Source: DATEVL01 sp035281845 (GTDB lineage Bacteria; Chloroflexota; Anaerolineae; Anaerolineales; E44-bin32). From it: 64,000 nt of DNA. Shown here one piece after another: positions 22,452 through 31,440 of this stretch. Within the stretch, counting starts at the first letter, position 1. Every line of letters starts with the position of its first letter. The notes under the pieces are model-generated. The model searched no databases, was not told where the DNA came from, and worked only from the letters and a program-made list of their open reading frames with translations. The translations under genes and the position numbers were made by a program. The DNA lies in contig DATEVL010000150.1 in assembly GCA_035281845.1 (NCBI GenBank), positions 1 to 64,000 of the forward strand, given 5' to 3'.

Positions 22452-24419
22452 TCATTCCCCTTCACGACGTTTACCCACCGTCGCGAGCAGGGCCCCGTCT
22501 GCCCTGACTTCATAGAGCGTCTCCATCTCCGGGATGGACACGGACTTTCCAGGACCCCTGCGGCACGCGATTGCGAAATCGGGATCCGGCACATCTTGAG
22601 TCTCTTGTACAAGCTCAAGGTCCTCCCGGGCGAAGGGGGCTAACAGGTCGACATAGTTCGATATCGACTCGACTCGGGCTTCCGGTCCGGCCACCGTGTT
22701 CACGACGGTCATCGCTTCCCGAAGGCCGGTACACCAATAGTCGAGCTCGAACCTTCCGTCGGCACCCCGCACCCCTCCCACTAACTCGTTGTAGTAGATG
22801 TATTCATACGGATGCAGCCGCACAATACCCAGCACTCCCGGAGCCAATGCCACCACGACCAGCCCCGCCCGAACGATCGGAGCACGCAACGCATCCCCGA
22901 TCTTCCACGCCCCAAAACCCATGATCAAGAATGCAGGCGGCACCGCGAACAGGATGTGTCGGAAGTTGTTGTAGATCGGAGTCAACCCAACCATAACAGC
23001 GACAACCGGAACACCGAACCAGATCCAGACAAGGGCTACCATCAGCCTGCGAGATCTGTCCAGCTTGGACAGAGCCCATGAGTAGGGGACTCCGACAAGG
23101 AAGACAACCACCGCGGGTAGCGTGAGCTGGATGGCGAGCAGCGATGGTACATACTGCCACGGCAAATCGCCCGAAAAGTACAGGGTTCCCCAGAAGCGCA
23201 CGTGAAACTCTGCGAATGTGGGCAGTTCGGACACGCGGTGGGCGAGGCCGACGAGCGGGTTCCCCCAGAGCACCGGCCACGTCAGATAGGTCGTCAGCGC
23301 CGCCACGGCTCCATACACTACCAACCCCGCTGTCGCCCGCCGCCCACTCCGCCCGATCCAGTAGGCCGCAACAAGAACCCCGGCAAACGGGGCCACAGCC
23401 CGAATCGATGTCGTCAATCCTAGAACGATCCCTGCCACCACCACGAGGCCCCAGAGGCGGAACCACTTCCCTAGGGTATTGGCGTAGCTCTCCGGAACGG
23501 CGTGTCTTAACAGCCCCAAGAGTCCCGCCACCACCCCTACAGTGACCACGATCCGCCACCATGCAAAGAACGACTCGACCTTCGCCACGTAGGCACTCAA
23601 TGGAGTCTTGTACGCATCCTCCGCAATCCACCGAAACAATCCGACAATGAACCCCGGCCCGTTCCCGCTGTAGATCTTCCCTAGAAGACCCTGTGCCCCA
23701 TCTTGGACGCCCCCCAACCACCACAGGTCGAGTAGCACGATCACCCCCAAAAACCCGCCAACTCCGATCCATCCCCGCCTTGCAAGCGACAACCGCCTCC
23801 ACTCCAGAGCCACCCCCGCCCGCCGCAACGGCCCCTCCTGCTCCGTCGACCCCCTGCGCTCGACCATCAACCGGGACTCGACCGCCGCCCAACCCAGCTC
23901 GACCGACGCAAGAAAGAACACCATCAGCGGTGTGTCCTTCTGGTTGATGAACCCGTGTCCGAACAGAACGGGCTGCGTGATGAACAGAGCCGTCACGAAC
24001 AGCGCCACCCCGCGCGGCATCAGGCGCAGCGCAATTCGATAGAACAGGAAGACCCCCAATAGAAACGTGATGAAGTTGGTCAGATGCAGCCCGTCCGTCA
24101 ACAACCAACTCCGATGCAGCGTGTGAAACAGCCGCGACGTCACCGTGAACACCATGAAGTAGAACGGTCCATTGAAATACTCGACGTCCGGTGACCGCAG
24201 AAACCCTCCCCCTTGATATGCCTGGAGAAATAGACGCCCGGTGGTGAGGTTCCGGTGTTCATCCATCGAAGCCCCATAATCCGTCAGAGTCACAACCCCC
24301 AGGATCAATAGGAATAGGAGCCCCAGCAGAACCAACCCGTACCTCGATTGGATCAACCTCCGCAAGGCGGGCGGCAAGGATTCGCGTCGACGGCGCGCAC
24401 GATCATCGTGGCCGATCAT
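22452..24419 (-). CDS. Multi-spanning membrane glycosyltransferase-like protein (GT39/PMT-like)
   Basis: 655 residues from ATG 24419, just after GAAGGGAAG; a TTG at 24437 is possible. There are 10 or more hydrophobic helices. The first periplasmic loop after helix 1 contains DYGASMDEHRNLTTGRLFL, with the acidic residue pattern seen in GT-C enzymes of the PMT/ArnT type. A long soluble C-terminal tail (about 545-655) follows HPYEYIYYNELVGG. GT-C enzymes transfer sugars from polyprenyl-phosphate donors to proteins or lipids outside the membrane. The acceptor is unknown. It is convergent with the SH3 lipoprotein gene. Confidence 0.7.
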   Translation of the reverse strand: MIGHDDRARRRRESLPPALRRLIQSRYGLVLLGLLFLLILGVVTLTDYGASMDEHRNLTTGRLFLQAYQGGGFLRSPDVEYFNGPFYFMVFTVTSRLFHTLHRSWLLTDGLHLTNFITFLLGVFLFYRIALRLMPRGVALFVTALFITQPVLFGHGFINQKDTPLMVFFLASVELGWAAVESRLMVERRGSTEQEGPLRRAGVALEWRRLSLARRGWIGVGGFLGVIVLLDLWWLGGVQDGAQGLLGKIYSGNGPGFIVGLFRWIAEDAYKTPLSAYVAKVESFFAWWRIVVTVGVVAGLLGLLRHAVPESYANTLGKWFRLWGLVVVAGIVLGLTTSIRAVAPFAGVLVAAYWIGRSGRRATAGLVVYGAVAALTTYLTWPVLWGNPLVGLAHRVSELPTFAEFHVRFWGTLYFSGDLPWQYVPSLLAIQLTLPAVVVFLVGVPYSWALSKLDRSRRLMVALVWIWFGVPVVAVMVGLTPIYNNFRHILFAVPPAFLIMGFGAWKIGDALRAPIVRAGLVVVALAPGVLGIVRLHPYEYIYYNELVGGVRGADGRFELDYWCTGLREAMTVVNTVAGPEARVESISNYVDLLAPFAREDLELVQETQDVPDPDFAIACRRGPGKSVSIPEMETLYEVRADGALLATVGKRREGE

Positions 24420-24885
24420 CTTCCCTTCAATCGACAACTACGCGCGTTGTCTTGACGGCACGGGTTCACGGATTGGGCTCCCGGCCGTGGGGGTTTCCCC
24501 AGGTAAGGGGCACACCCAGCGCGCAAACGGGTCCACCTGAGCGTCCTTGGCCAGTGCAAGCCGTGCCCTCTTCTCTGACTTGACAGTTCGTTTCCACAAT
24601 TCGGGTCGAAGACGGCCGCCTCATATCTCGGCGATATGCCCATGCGAAGGCCGGATTCGCACCTTGGTGCCCGCCTGTGCGAGCCGAAGATCTTTCGGGC
24701 GAAGGCTCAGTCGTCCTCGCACCCACAGCCACTTGGTTTCAAGCTGCGCGGTTAAGATCATACCTCCTCCATGTCACGTGCATGCCTCCGATTGACTCAT
24801 TTGCTGGGAATTCTCGCGGAGGTGCACAAGTACGCTGTTACGCGCCCCGTGTTATGATTGGATCAGTGGCGGAGGCGGAAAAGAC
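24420..24885. other. Intergenic region between divergent genes
   Basis: About 465 bp with no gene I can support. TTATGAT near 24850 is a weak -10-like site for the plus-strand small gene. GGAGG near 24871 is its likely ribosome site. Confidence 0.35.
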
Positions 24886-25134
24886 TTGGCTCTGACGCTC
24901 CCGTGGATCGTTCTTCTGGTGGCGCTGCTCTACCTTGTCGCTTCGCATGCGGGTTGGCTGGAGGCCCTGGGCAAGCGATCGCAACAACGAAGGCCCCCCA
25001 CCGCCCGGCGGCGGGCTCCAGCGCCCCCCGCGAGCGGCGAAGATCAAGGATCGAATCGGCGACGGCTTGAGGTTTTCGAAGAGTTCCTCAGCAACCTCGG
25101 ACGGGACGACTCCGAAAAAGACAATAAGGAATAG
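24886..25134 (+). CDS. Small single-pass membrane protein, unknown
   Basis: 82 residues from TTG 24886, about 11 bases after GGAGG. One N-terminal transmembrane helix (LTLPWIVLLVALLYLVASHAG) is followed by a basic, Pro/Ala-rich cytoplasmic tail and an acidic amphipathic end (LEVFEEFLSNLGRDDSEKD). No family is recognised. The hydrophobic helix with positive residues after it argues for a real protein. It could be a small accessory subunit. Confidence 0.5.
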   Translation: MALTLPWIVLLVALLYLVASHAGWLEALGKRSQQRRPPTARRRAPAPPASGEDQGSNRRRLEVFEEFLSNLGRDDSEKDNKE

Positions 25135-25472
25135 TGGGCAGTGGCCGGTGGTCAGAAAGCGCGGTAGCGAGAGACGTGTGGCCCTCTCTTGCTGCTAACA
25201 CCGGCAGCTGGAAACCGGAGGCCAGGGGGCAAGTCGCCCATGCCTGCTGGCTTACCACAGCCTCTGACCACTGACCACTGAGTTCCGGCCCCCGCCGACC
25301 CTCCATTCCCGCCGTTATAATGCTCGGTCATCTTGTGCCAGCCGGCACTTGTCTGGCAGAATGCTGTCAGGTTGCCTTCGGGCGAGCCTGGGCGCTATGA
25401 CTTATCGTGGGGATGTACGCGGCCGCGACCGAGAATCCTTGAGCGGAGGTCGCAGCCGGAACCGGTGGTCTT
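25135..25472. other. Intergenic region with CAGTGGTC tracts and a TATAAT box
   Basis: Short degenerate CAGTGGTC/CCACTGACC tracts lie at 25133-25160 and 25255-25285. TATAAT at 25315-25320 is a perfect -10, about 153 bp before the exporter permease gene, but no -35 is recognisable. No coding potential is seen. Confidence 0.45.
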
Positions 25473-27728
25473 ATGCTGCGGATCAGCCTACGAAACCTCC
25501 TCCGCCGACGAGCGCGGACGATCCTGACGGTGGTCGGCATCGCTGTTGGTGTGGCGGCGGTCCTGGCCCTCACGGCTATGGCCCGGGGCCTGGATGCCGG
25601 ATACCGAGCCATGCTCGGCGGGAGCAACGCGGACCTCGTCATCAGCCAGCCGAATTCTTTTGACATCAGCTATAGCTCCGTTGACGAAGGCCTGATCGAA
25701 GCGCTCCGTGCGAGCCCGGAGGTCTCCGACGCCAGCGGTATGCTCCAGGGCTTCGTTCAGGCTGAAGACATTCCCTTCTTCTTTGTCTTTGGCTATCCGG
25801 AGGACAGCTTCCTTCTCGAGCGCTTCCACCTGGCGGAGGGTGCCGGATTCGAAAGCCCGGAGGCGCACTCGGCGCACGGAACGCCGATCCTGCTGGGCAG
25901 CGCCGCCGCCGGGACTCTCGACCGGGGCCCCGGCGACAGCTTGCACCTGAACGACCAGGTGTTCCGCGTGATCGGGATTTACGAGACGGGTTCCGCCTTC
26001 GAAGACAGTGGAGCGGTGGCCCGATTGCCGGACGCTCAATCCCTGATGGGCAAGCCGCGACAGGTGAGTCTCTTCTACATTCAGCTCCGGAAGCCGGCGC
26101 TCCGGGATCGTTTCCAGGCGCGTGCGCTTCGCCAATGGCCGGAGCTGGACGTGAGTGGGACGGATGACTTCGCTGATCGTCAGCTCTTCGATGACGTGCT
26201 CCAGGGTTACGCCTGGGGCCTGGCGGGCCTGGCCCTGGTCATCGGGGGCGTGGGCATGATGAATTCCCAATTGATGGCGGTCAGCGAGAGGACACGCGAG
26301 ATCGGCGTCCTGCGCGCCGTGGGCTGGAGCCGCCGGCGAGTGCTGCTCCTGATCTTGAGCGAGTCGCTCATCGTAGGGCTGCTGGGCGGCGTTCTGGGCA
26401 TGGTCCTGGGCTGGATGGCGGTGCGCTTGATGGGCAGTTCCGGTGCTTTCTTCGGCACGGCGGCGTCAAGTCTCACGCCGAACCTCGTCCTGCAAGCGAT
26501 GTTGCTGGTGGGTCTGTTCGGGGTGGTGGCCGGCCTGTATCCTGCCTACCGCGCTTCTCGGCTGGCGCCGGTGGAGGCGTTGAGCTACGAGGGCGGCTCC
26601 GCGGGGCATATTCGCCGCCTGCCCTTCGGCGGGATGGAGTTGCAGAGTCTCTGGCAGCGTTCTTCCCGAACCTTGCTGACCTTCCTGGCCATCGGTCTGA
26701 CCGTTGGCGCCATCATGGCCCTGGAGGCCATCCTGCGCGGCGTGGCGGACGACATGTCGGAAATCGGTTTCGGATCCGATGCGCAGGTCGTCATCCGGCA
26801 GGCGGAAATCGCCGATACCAGCTTGAGTGCCATCGACGAGCGAACCGGCCAGAGGATCGCCGCCATGCCCGAAGTCGAGAATGTCAGCGGCATGCTGATG
26901 TACGCTGCCACTTTACCTGACACACAGGGCTTTTTTGTGCTGATGGGATACGCTCCGAACGAATACGCCATCCGACGATTCGAAGTTGTGGAGGGCCAGT
27001 CCCTGACCGGAAATCATCAAATGATCCTCGGTCGTCTTATGGCCGAGACTCTGCACAAGGGGATCGGCGAGTCGATCGACCTGTCCGGTTACCGTTTCCG
27101 TGTGGTCGGGATCTACGAAAGCGGTGTGGGATGGGAGGAGCTGGGGGGCGTGGTCAGTCTGCGAGACGCGCAGTCGTTTGCCGGGCGGCCGCGCAAGGTG
27201 ACCCTGTATATGGTGAAAATCAAGGATCCGCTGAAGGCGGCGGGCGTCGTGCTTAAGATCAACGAAGAGATGCCCGGGGTTCACGCGGCTCTGACCGGAG
27301 AGTTCGCCGAGCAGATGCCGGATCTCGAGAATGCGGACCGCTTCTTCAACGCCATCTCTCTGATGGCGATCATTGTCGGTGGTCTGGGTGTACTGAATAC
27401 GATGTTGATGTCGGTCCATGAGCGGACGCGTGAGATCGGGGTCCTGCGCGCCGTCGGCTGGGGGCGTCGGACTGTCCTGAGCATGATTCTGAAGGAATCT
27501 CTGATCCTGGCCCTGCTGGGAGGGGCCACCGGGATCTTGATCGCTTTCGGTTTGGTCGGCATGATGAACCAGCTGCCGTACATCGGCGGGATTATGGAAG
27601 CGAAATGGCAATGGGACGTGTTCGTGAGAGCTCTCTGGGTGGCCTTGTCGCTAGGCCTGATCGGGGGGCTCTACCCCGCCTATCGTGCAACCCGGATGCA
27701 GCCCGTTGAAGCGCTGCGTTATGAGTGA
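25473..27728 (+). CDS. Double FtsX/MacB-type ABC exporter permease
   Basis: 751 residues made of two tandem copies of the MacB permease unit. Copy 1 (about 1-375) opens LRISLRNLLRRRARTILTVV, and its last helices include TREIGVLRAVGWSRRRVLLL and GLYPAYRASRLAPVEALSYE. Copy 2 (about 380-751) opens LQSLWQRSSRTLLTFLAIGL and ends TREIGVLRAVGWGRRTVLSM, GLYPAYRATRMQPVEALRYE. Each copy has one N-terminal helix, an extracytoplasmic MacB_PCD-like domain of about 240 residues and three C-terminal helices. The eight helices of a normal MacB dimer are thus in one chain. It should work with the adaptor and ATPase encoded next. Confidence 0.9.
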   Translation: MLRISLRNLLRRRARTILTVVGIAVGVAAVLALTAMARGLDAGYRAMLGGSNADLVISQPNSFDISYSSVDEGLIEALRASPEVSDASGMLQGFVQAEDIPFFFVFGYPEDSFLLERFHLAEGAGFESPEAHSAHGTPILLGSAAAGTLDRGPGDSLHLNDQVFRVIGIYETGSAFEDSGAVARLPDAQSLMGKPRQVSLFYIQLRKPALRDRFQARALRQWPELDVSGTDDFADRQLFDDVLQGYAWGLAGLALVIGGVGMMNSQLMAVSERTREIGVLRAVGWSRRRVLLLILSESLIVGLLGGVLGMVLGWMAVRLMGSSGAFFGTAASSLTPNLVLQAMLLVGLFGVVAGLYPAYRASRLAPVEALSYEGGSAGHIRRLPFGGMELQSLWQRSSRTLLTFLAIGLTVGAIMALEAILRGVADDMSEIGFGSDAQVVIRQAEIADTSLSAIDERTGQRIAAMPEVENVSGMLMYAATLPDTQGFFVLMGYAPNEYAIRRFEVVEGQSLTGNHQMILGRLMAETLHKGIGESIDLSGYRFRVVGIYESGVGWEELGGVVSLRDAQSFAGRPRKVTLYMVKIKDPLKAAGVVLKINEEMPGVHAALTGEFAEQMPDLENADRFFNAISLMAIIVGGLGVLNTMLMSVHERTREIGVLRAVGWGRRTVLSMILKESLILALLGGATGILIAFGLVGMMNQLPYIGGIMEAKWQWDVFVRALWVALSLGLIGGLYPAYRATRMQPVEALRYE

Positions 27729-27815
27729 CCAGTGATCAGTGACCAGTGAGCAGTGAGCAGCGACAAGAGATCAGTGTTCACTGACCACCGACCACCGACC
27801 ACTGACCACGGTCCC
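27729..27815. repeat. Degenerate CAGTGATC/GACCAGTGAGCAGTG tandem tract
   Basis: About ten imperfect copies of a 7-8 bp unit (CAGTGATC, CAGTGACC, CAGTGAGC, and the complement CCACCGACC) fill the gap between the permease and adaptor genes of one operon. Part reads in one orientation and part in the other, so the tract could fold back on itself. Confidence 0.65.
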
Positions 27816-27831
27816 TGACATGGAGGTACCC

Positions 27832-29010
27832 ATGATGTCGACTGTCAAGAACCGAGCCGTCCTGGCTTTGGTATTGTTGGCCGCCACCGGCTGCACCGCC
27901 GGCCAGGGCGATTCAACGGTAACCGCCAGCCCCGAAGCCGATTTCGTCTCGGTGATCAGCGCCACTGGCCAGGTCGTCCCGATCGAATGGGCTTCGCTCA
28001 GTCTGCCCGGCAGCGGTGTCATTGCCGCGCTCCCGGTGGTCGAGGGAGATCGCGTGGCCGAGGATCAGATCTTGCTGCAGCTTTCGGGCCGAGAGGGGTT
28101 GGAGGCGGTGCTGGCGGCAGCCAAATTGGAGCAAATCCAGGCACAGCAAGCCCTCGACGAGGTCATCGATGACGAGGAACTGGCGAGGGCGTTGGCCCAG
28201 GATGCCTGGGCGACAGCACGCGATGAGGTTCGCAAGGCCGAGTACGACCGGACCGTCCAACAAGAGGGTTACCGCGCCAGCGACGATACGATCGATCGTG
28301 CCCGGGCGAATGTGATCGTGGCGGAAGACGTCGCCGATGAAAAAAAGGACGATTACGACGATACCCCCGGCAAGAGCGACAGTGCCAGAAAGGCCAACGC
28401 TCTGGCGGAATACCTCTCGGCTAAGGCCGCCCTGGACGCCGCCCGCCGCTCGCTCAACTGGTACACCGGCCATCCAACCGAGATCCAGCAAGCGATGCTC
28501 GACGCCGACGTGGCGGTGGCGCAAGCGCGCCTGGCCCAGGCCGAGCAGGATTGGAATGACGTCCAGGCCGGTCCGGATCCGGACGTGTTGCGCCTGGCGC
28601 AGGCGCGCCTGGCGCAGGCCGAGTCGGCGGTGAAGGCCGCCGAGGCGGCGCTGCGCGACTCCGAACTTCGGGCGCCGTTCGCCGGCACCGTCGCCGCTGT
28701 GCGGGTGCGCCCCAATGAATGGACGGCCCCCGGAACCCCGCTGGTCGACCTTGCCGATCTCAGACACCTGCAAGTCCAGACGACCGACCTGAGTGAGATC
28801 GACGTGGCGCGGGTTGCCGTCGACTCGCCGGTGACGATCACGTTCGATGCCCTGCCCGACGTCGTCGCCCAGGGCCATGTGGCCCGCGTGTCGCCGCGGG
28901 CTTCTGAAGGGTCAGGGGTCAACTACACGATCTGGATCGCCCTCGATGAAGCCCCGCCGGGGCTGCTGTGGGGAATGACCGCCTTCGTCGACATCGAGGC
29001 TTCGCCCTGA
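27832..29010 (+). CDS. HlyD/MacA-type adaptor lipoprotein of the exporter
   Basis: 392 residues from ATG 27832, a few bases after GGAGG. A lipoprotein signal ends at LLAATGC. The membrane-fusion layout is clear: a lipoyl-like half GVIAALPVVEGDRVAEDQIL, a long coiled-coil hairpin (about 85-250) rich in Ala/Glu/Arg with AQARLAQAEQ repeats, the second lipoyl half LRAPFAGTVAAVRVRPNEW, then beta-barrel strands up to WGMTAFVDIEASP. In a monoderm this would be an extracytoplasmic partner of the permease. It lies between the permease and ATPase genes. Confidence 0.88.
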   Translation: MMSTVKNRAVLALVLLAATGCTAGQGDSTVTASPEADFVSVISATGQVVPIEWASLSLPGSGVIAALPVVEGDRVAEDQILLQLSGREGLEAVLAAAKLEQIQAQQALDEVIDDEELARALAQDAWATARDEVRKAEYDRTVQQEGYRASDDTIDRARANVIVAEDVADEKKDDYDDTPGKSDSARKANALAEYLSAKAALDAARRSLNWYTGHPTEIQQAMLDADVAVAQARLAQAEQDWNDVQAGPDPDVLRLAQARLAQAESAVKAAEAALRDSELRAPFAGTVAAVRVRPNEWTAPGTPLVDLADLRHLQVQTTDLSEIDVARVAVDSPVTITFDALPDVVAQGHVARVSPRASEGSGVNYTIWIALDEAPPGLLWGMTAFVDIEASP

Positions 29011-29032
29011 CGGACACCCTGGGAGGGGAAGG

Positions 29033-29866
29033 ATGACGGATCAGGATTGGCTCATCGAAGCCCAAGAGGTGGTTCGTGTCTACGGCGACGGCGCCGAGGT
29101 GCGCGCCCTCGACGGGGTCGATTTGCACGTCGCGCGCGGTGAACTGGTGGCAGTGATGGGGCCGAGCGGAAGCGGCAAGAGCACGCTGCTCAATGTCCTC
29201 GGGGCGCTCGACCGGCCCACCTCCGGGCGCGTCTTGATCAATGGCGTCGATCTGGCCGAGATCGAAGACGAAGACGCCTTTCGGGCGCATACGGTCGGCT
29301 TCGTCTTTCAGCTGCACAACCTGCTGCCGACCCTGACGGCGCTGGAGAACGTCGAAATCCCCATGCTGGGGAAGCTCGCCGGCGAAGCGCGCCGGGTCCG
29401 CGGCGAAGAGCTGCTGGGCCTGGTGGGGCTGGCCGATCGAGCCGGGCACCTACCCAGCGAGCTTTCCGGCGGGCAGCGGCAGCGTGTGGCCGTCGCCCGG
29501 GCGTTGGCCAACGATCCGCCCCTGGTCCTGGCCGATGAGCCGACCGGCAACCTGGATACCGGCGCCGGCCGGGAGTTGATGACTCTGCTGCGCCAACTCA
29601 ACCAGACGAAGGGAACGACGTTCGTGGTCGTCACGCATGATCATGCCGTCGCTCGGCAAACGAACCGGGTGATCGTGATGCAGGACGGCAAGATCGTGCG
29701 CGAGGACATCATCGGATCGCCGCTGGAAGAGGACCTCAAATTGTGGCGCCATACCGGGCTGGGGAGACGCCTGCTCACCGGCGATGAGGAGGCGATCCGC
29801 CGTATGGGTCTGAGCGACGACGAGCTGGCCCTGCTGCGCGGGGTGTTAACACGCGCCGACCGCTGA
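29033..29866 (+). CDS. MacB/LolD-type ABC transporter ATP-binding protein
   Basis: 277 residues. Complete ABC motifs: Walker A MGPSGSGKSTLLN, Q-loop FVFQLHNLLPTLTA, signature LSGGQRQRVAVARAL, Walker B LVLADEPTGNLD, and switch His in VVVTHDHAVARQTN. The set is that of LolD/MacB ATPases that drive FtsX-type permeases. A C-terminal extension of about 40 residues after the core is unusual for this short family. It starts 22 bp after the adaptor stop, completing a permease-adaptor-ATPase operon. The exported substrate is unknown. Confidence 0.93.
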   Translation: MTDQDWLIEAQEVVRVYGDGAEVRALDGVDLHVARGELVAVMGPSGSGKSTLLNVLGALDRPTSGRVLINGVDLAEIEDEDAFRAHTVGFVFQLHNLLPTLTALENVEIPMLGKLAGEARRVRGEELLGLVGLADRAGHLPSELSGGQRQRVAVARALANDPPLVLADEPTGNLDTGAGRELMTLLRQLNQTKGTTFVVVTHDHAVARQTNRVIVMQDGKIVREDIIGSPLEEDLKLWRHTGLGRRLLTGDEEAIRRMGLSDDELALLRGVLTRADR

Positions 29867-29874
29867 CTCGGTTG

Positions 29875-31440
29875 TCAGTTGGGGTTCGGTTCGTCGGCGG
29901 CCCGTGGCGGGGACGGCATCTCGAAGACGGCCAGGGCCTCGCGGGGCGTCACCAGCGACTGCTCGGCGATCCAGCCCAGCTCGCCATCGTAGAGCACTTT
30001 CCACCAGAAGGAACCGTTGGCGAAGATCCCCCGCAACGATGGGGACGTTGCAGAAATCTGAACGGATTCTCCGGCCTGAGCAAATCCACGCACCGGCTGG
30101 TTCGTGCCGGGGCCGAGGCGCAACTCGCCGGGAAGTTGGACATCCACTTCGAAACCCTCGGCGAATCGACTCGATCGGGCCGGCGCCTCGACCGACATCA
30201 TCAGCAGCCCATTGGCCACCGGCCGCTCATGACCGTCGGACGGTTTGTTGACGATTCTCCCATTGACCCACATTGCCGACGAACCGCCTCCGTCCTGATT
30301 GAGCCCCCACGACGCCCCTAGCTCGTCCCGGCAGAAACGCGCCAGCTCGCCGAACGACATCCCCCGGCTGTAACCTTTCTGGCGTCCGTCGACGACGACG
30401 AAGTAGACGTACTTGGCGTTCAGGCAGACCGCCGTTCGCGGCTCACGGGCGCTGGCCCCGGCATCATCGCTTTCGTAGATCTCTCCCTCGCGTAAGAAGA
30501 CGAAGCCGCCGCCGATTCCCGAGTAGGCCTTCGACCAATCGAAACCTCCGGTGGAATCGCAGCCGAAGCCCAAATCGGTGATTTCCTCTGAGAATCCGAG
30601 GGCCTCACCTTGCTCCAGGCTCCGTAGGAACTTCTTGGCGACGGATCTCTTGCCCGTCAGGACGACCTCGTCGAAGAGGATCGGTGTCTCCCCGTGGCCG
30701 TCGCGCAGCTCGACCACGGTACCCACGACCTGACGCGGCAGGGGCACAACGCCCAACGGTTGTTGCAGGCGAACGACGACCTCGATCACACTCCCGCTTT
30801 CCGGAGTCTTGCCACCGTACTGGGGCGTGAAGAGAACGAGCTTGTCGTTTCCATGGACGCGGTTTACCGAGTCGAGCTCGAAACGCTCGCCGCTGCGAAT
30901 CCGCGTGATCACTTGCTGCTGGTCCTGATTCTCGACGCAGCCGCGAATCACGCCGCGACGCTCCGAGGTCCAAACGAATCCGGTGCCGCCGGCCAGGTCG
31001 CCGTAGGGCAGGGCGTACCAACCCGAGTGCAGCATGCCCCCATACGGCTCACTTGTCTCCGGGTCGAAGGATGAGCCGTTGATGGCGACCAGCACCCGCC
31101 CGCGCGCTCCCCAGGCCCCTCCCCAGCCCACAAGCGATCCGTCGTAACGGCGAGCCATTTCGCTGACGGGCTCCAGCCCTCCCGACAGGTCGCCGCCGCC
31201 CAGGCTGCTCTCGATGATGACGCCCGGCTGATCCACCGCCAGTCGGGCGACGAAGGCCCGAATCGGCCCGGCCAGCTCGTACGCTTGATAGTCCACCCCG
31301 GAGGCGACCTGAATCCAGTCTTCCCCTCGAATCGCCGATCTCTCGGGAAGCGTGGCGAAGACCACCGCGAGCAGAAATCCCGTGAGGAACCGCCTCCGCC
31401 GCGCCCGCAACCCGTAGGAGGCTGAGCTGAATCTGTCCAT
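29875..31440 (-). CDS. Secreted NAGPA-domain (phosphodiester glycosidase family) protein with SH3-like tail
   Basis: 521 residues from ATG 31440, which overlaps the stop of the upstream zinc-ribbon gene (TGATG). An N-terminal Arg-rich plus hydrophobic segment (RRRRFLTGFLLAVVFATL) is a signal peptide. The NAGPA domain occupies about 110-450: VAINGSSFDPETSEPYGG, RTAVCLNAKYVYFVVVDGRQ, SFGELARFCRDELGASWGLN, QDGGGSSAMWVNGRIVN, DGHERPVANGLLM. This is the DGGGSS-type signature of phosphodiester alpha-GlcNAcase-like proteins. The C-terminal 70 residues look like an SH3b domain. Bacterial members act on cell-wall or exopolysaccharide phosphodiesters in a few studied cases; the substrate here is unknown. 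Confidence 0.83.
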   Translation of the reverse strand: MDRFSSASYGLRARRRRFLTGFLLAVVFATLPERSAIRGEDWIQVASGVDYQAYELAGPIRAFVARLAVDQPGVIIESSLGGGDLSGGLEPVSEMARRYDGSLVGWGGAWGARGRVLVAINGSSFDPETSEPYGGMLHSGWYALPYGDLAGGTGFVWTSERRGVIRGCVENQDQQQVITRIRSGERFELDSVNRVHGNDKLVLFTPQYGGKTPESGSVIEVVVRLQQPLGVVPLPRQVVGTVVELRDGHGETPILFDEVVLTGKRSVAKKFLRSLEQGEALGFSEEITDLGFGCDSTGGFDWSKAYSGIGGGFVFLREGEIYESDDAGASAREPRTAVCLNAKYVYFVVVDGRQKGYSRGMSFGELARFCRDELGASWGLNQDGGGSSAMWVNGRIVNKPSDGHERPVANGLLMMSVEAPARSSRFAEGFEVDVQLPGELRLGPGTNQPVRGFAQAGESVQISATSPSLRGIFANGSFWWKVLYDGELGWIAEQSLVTPREALAVFEMPSPPRAADEPNPN

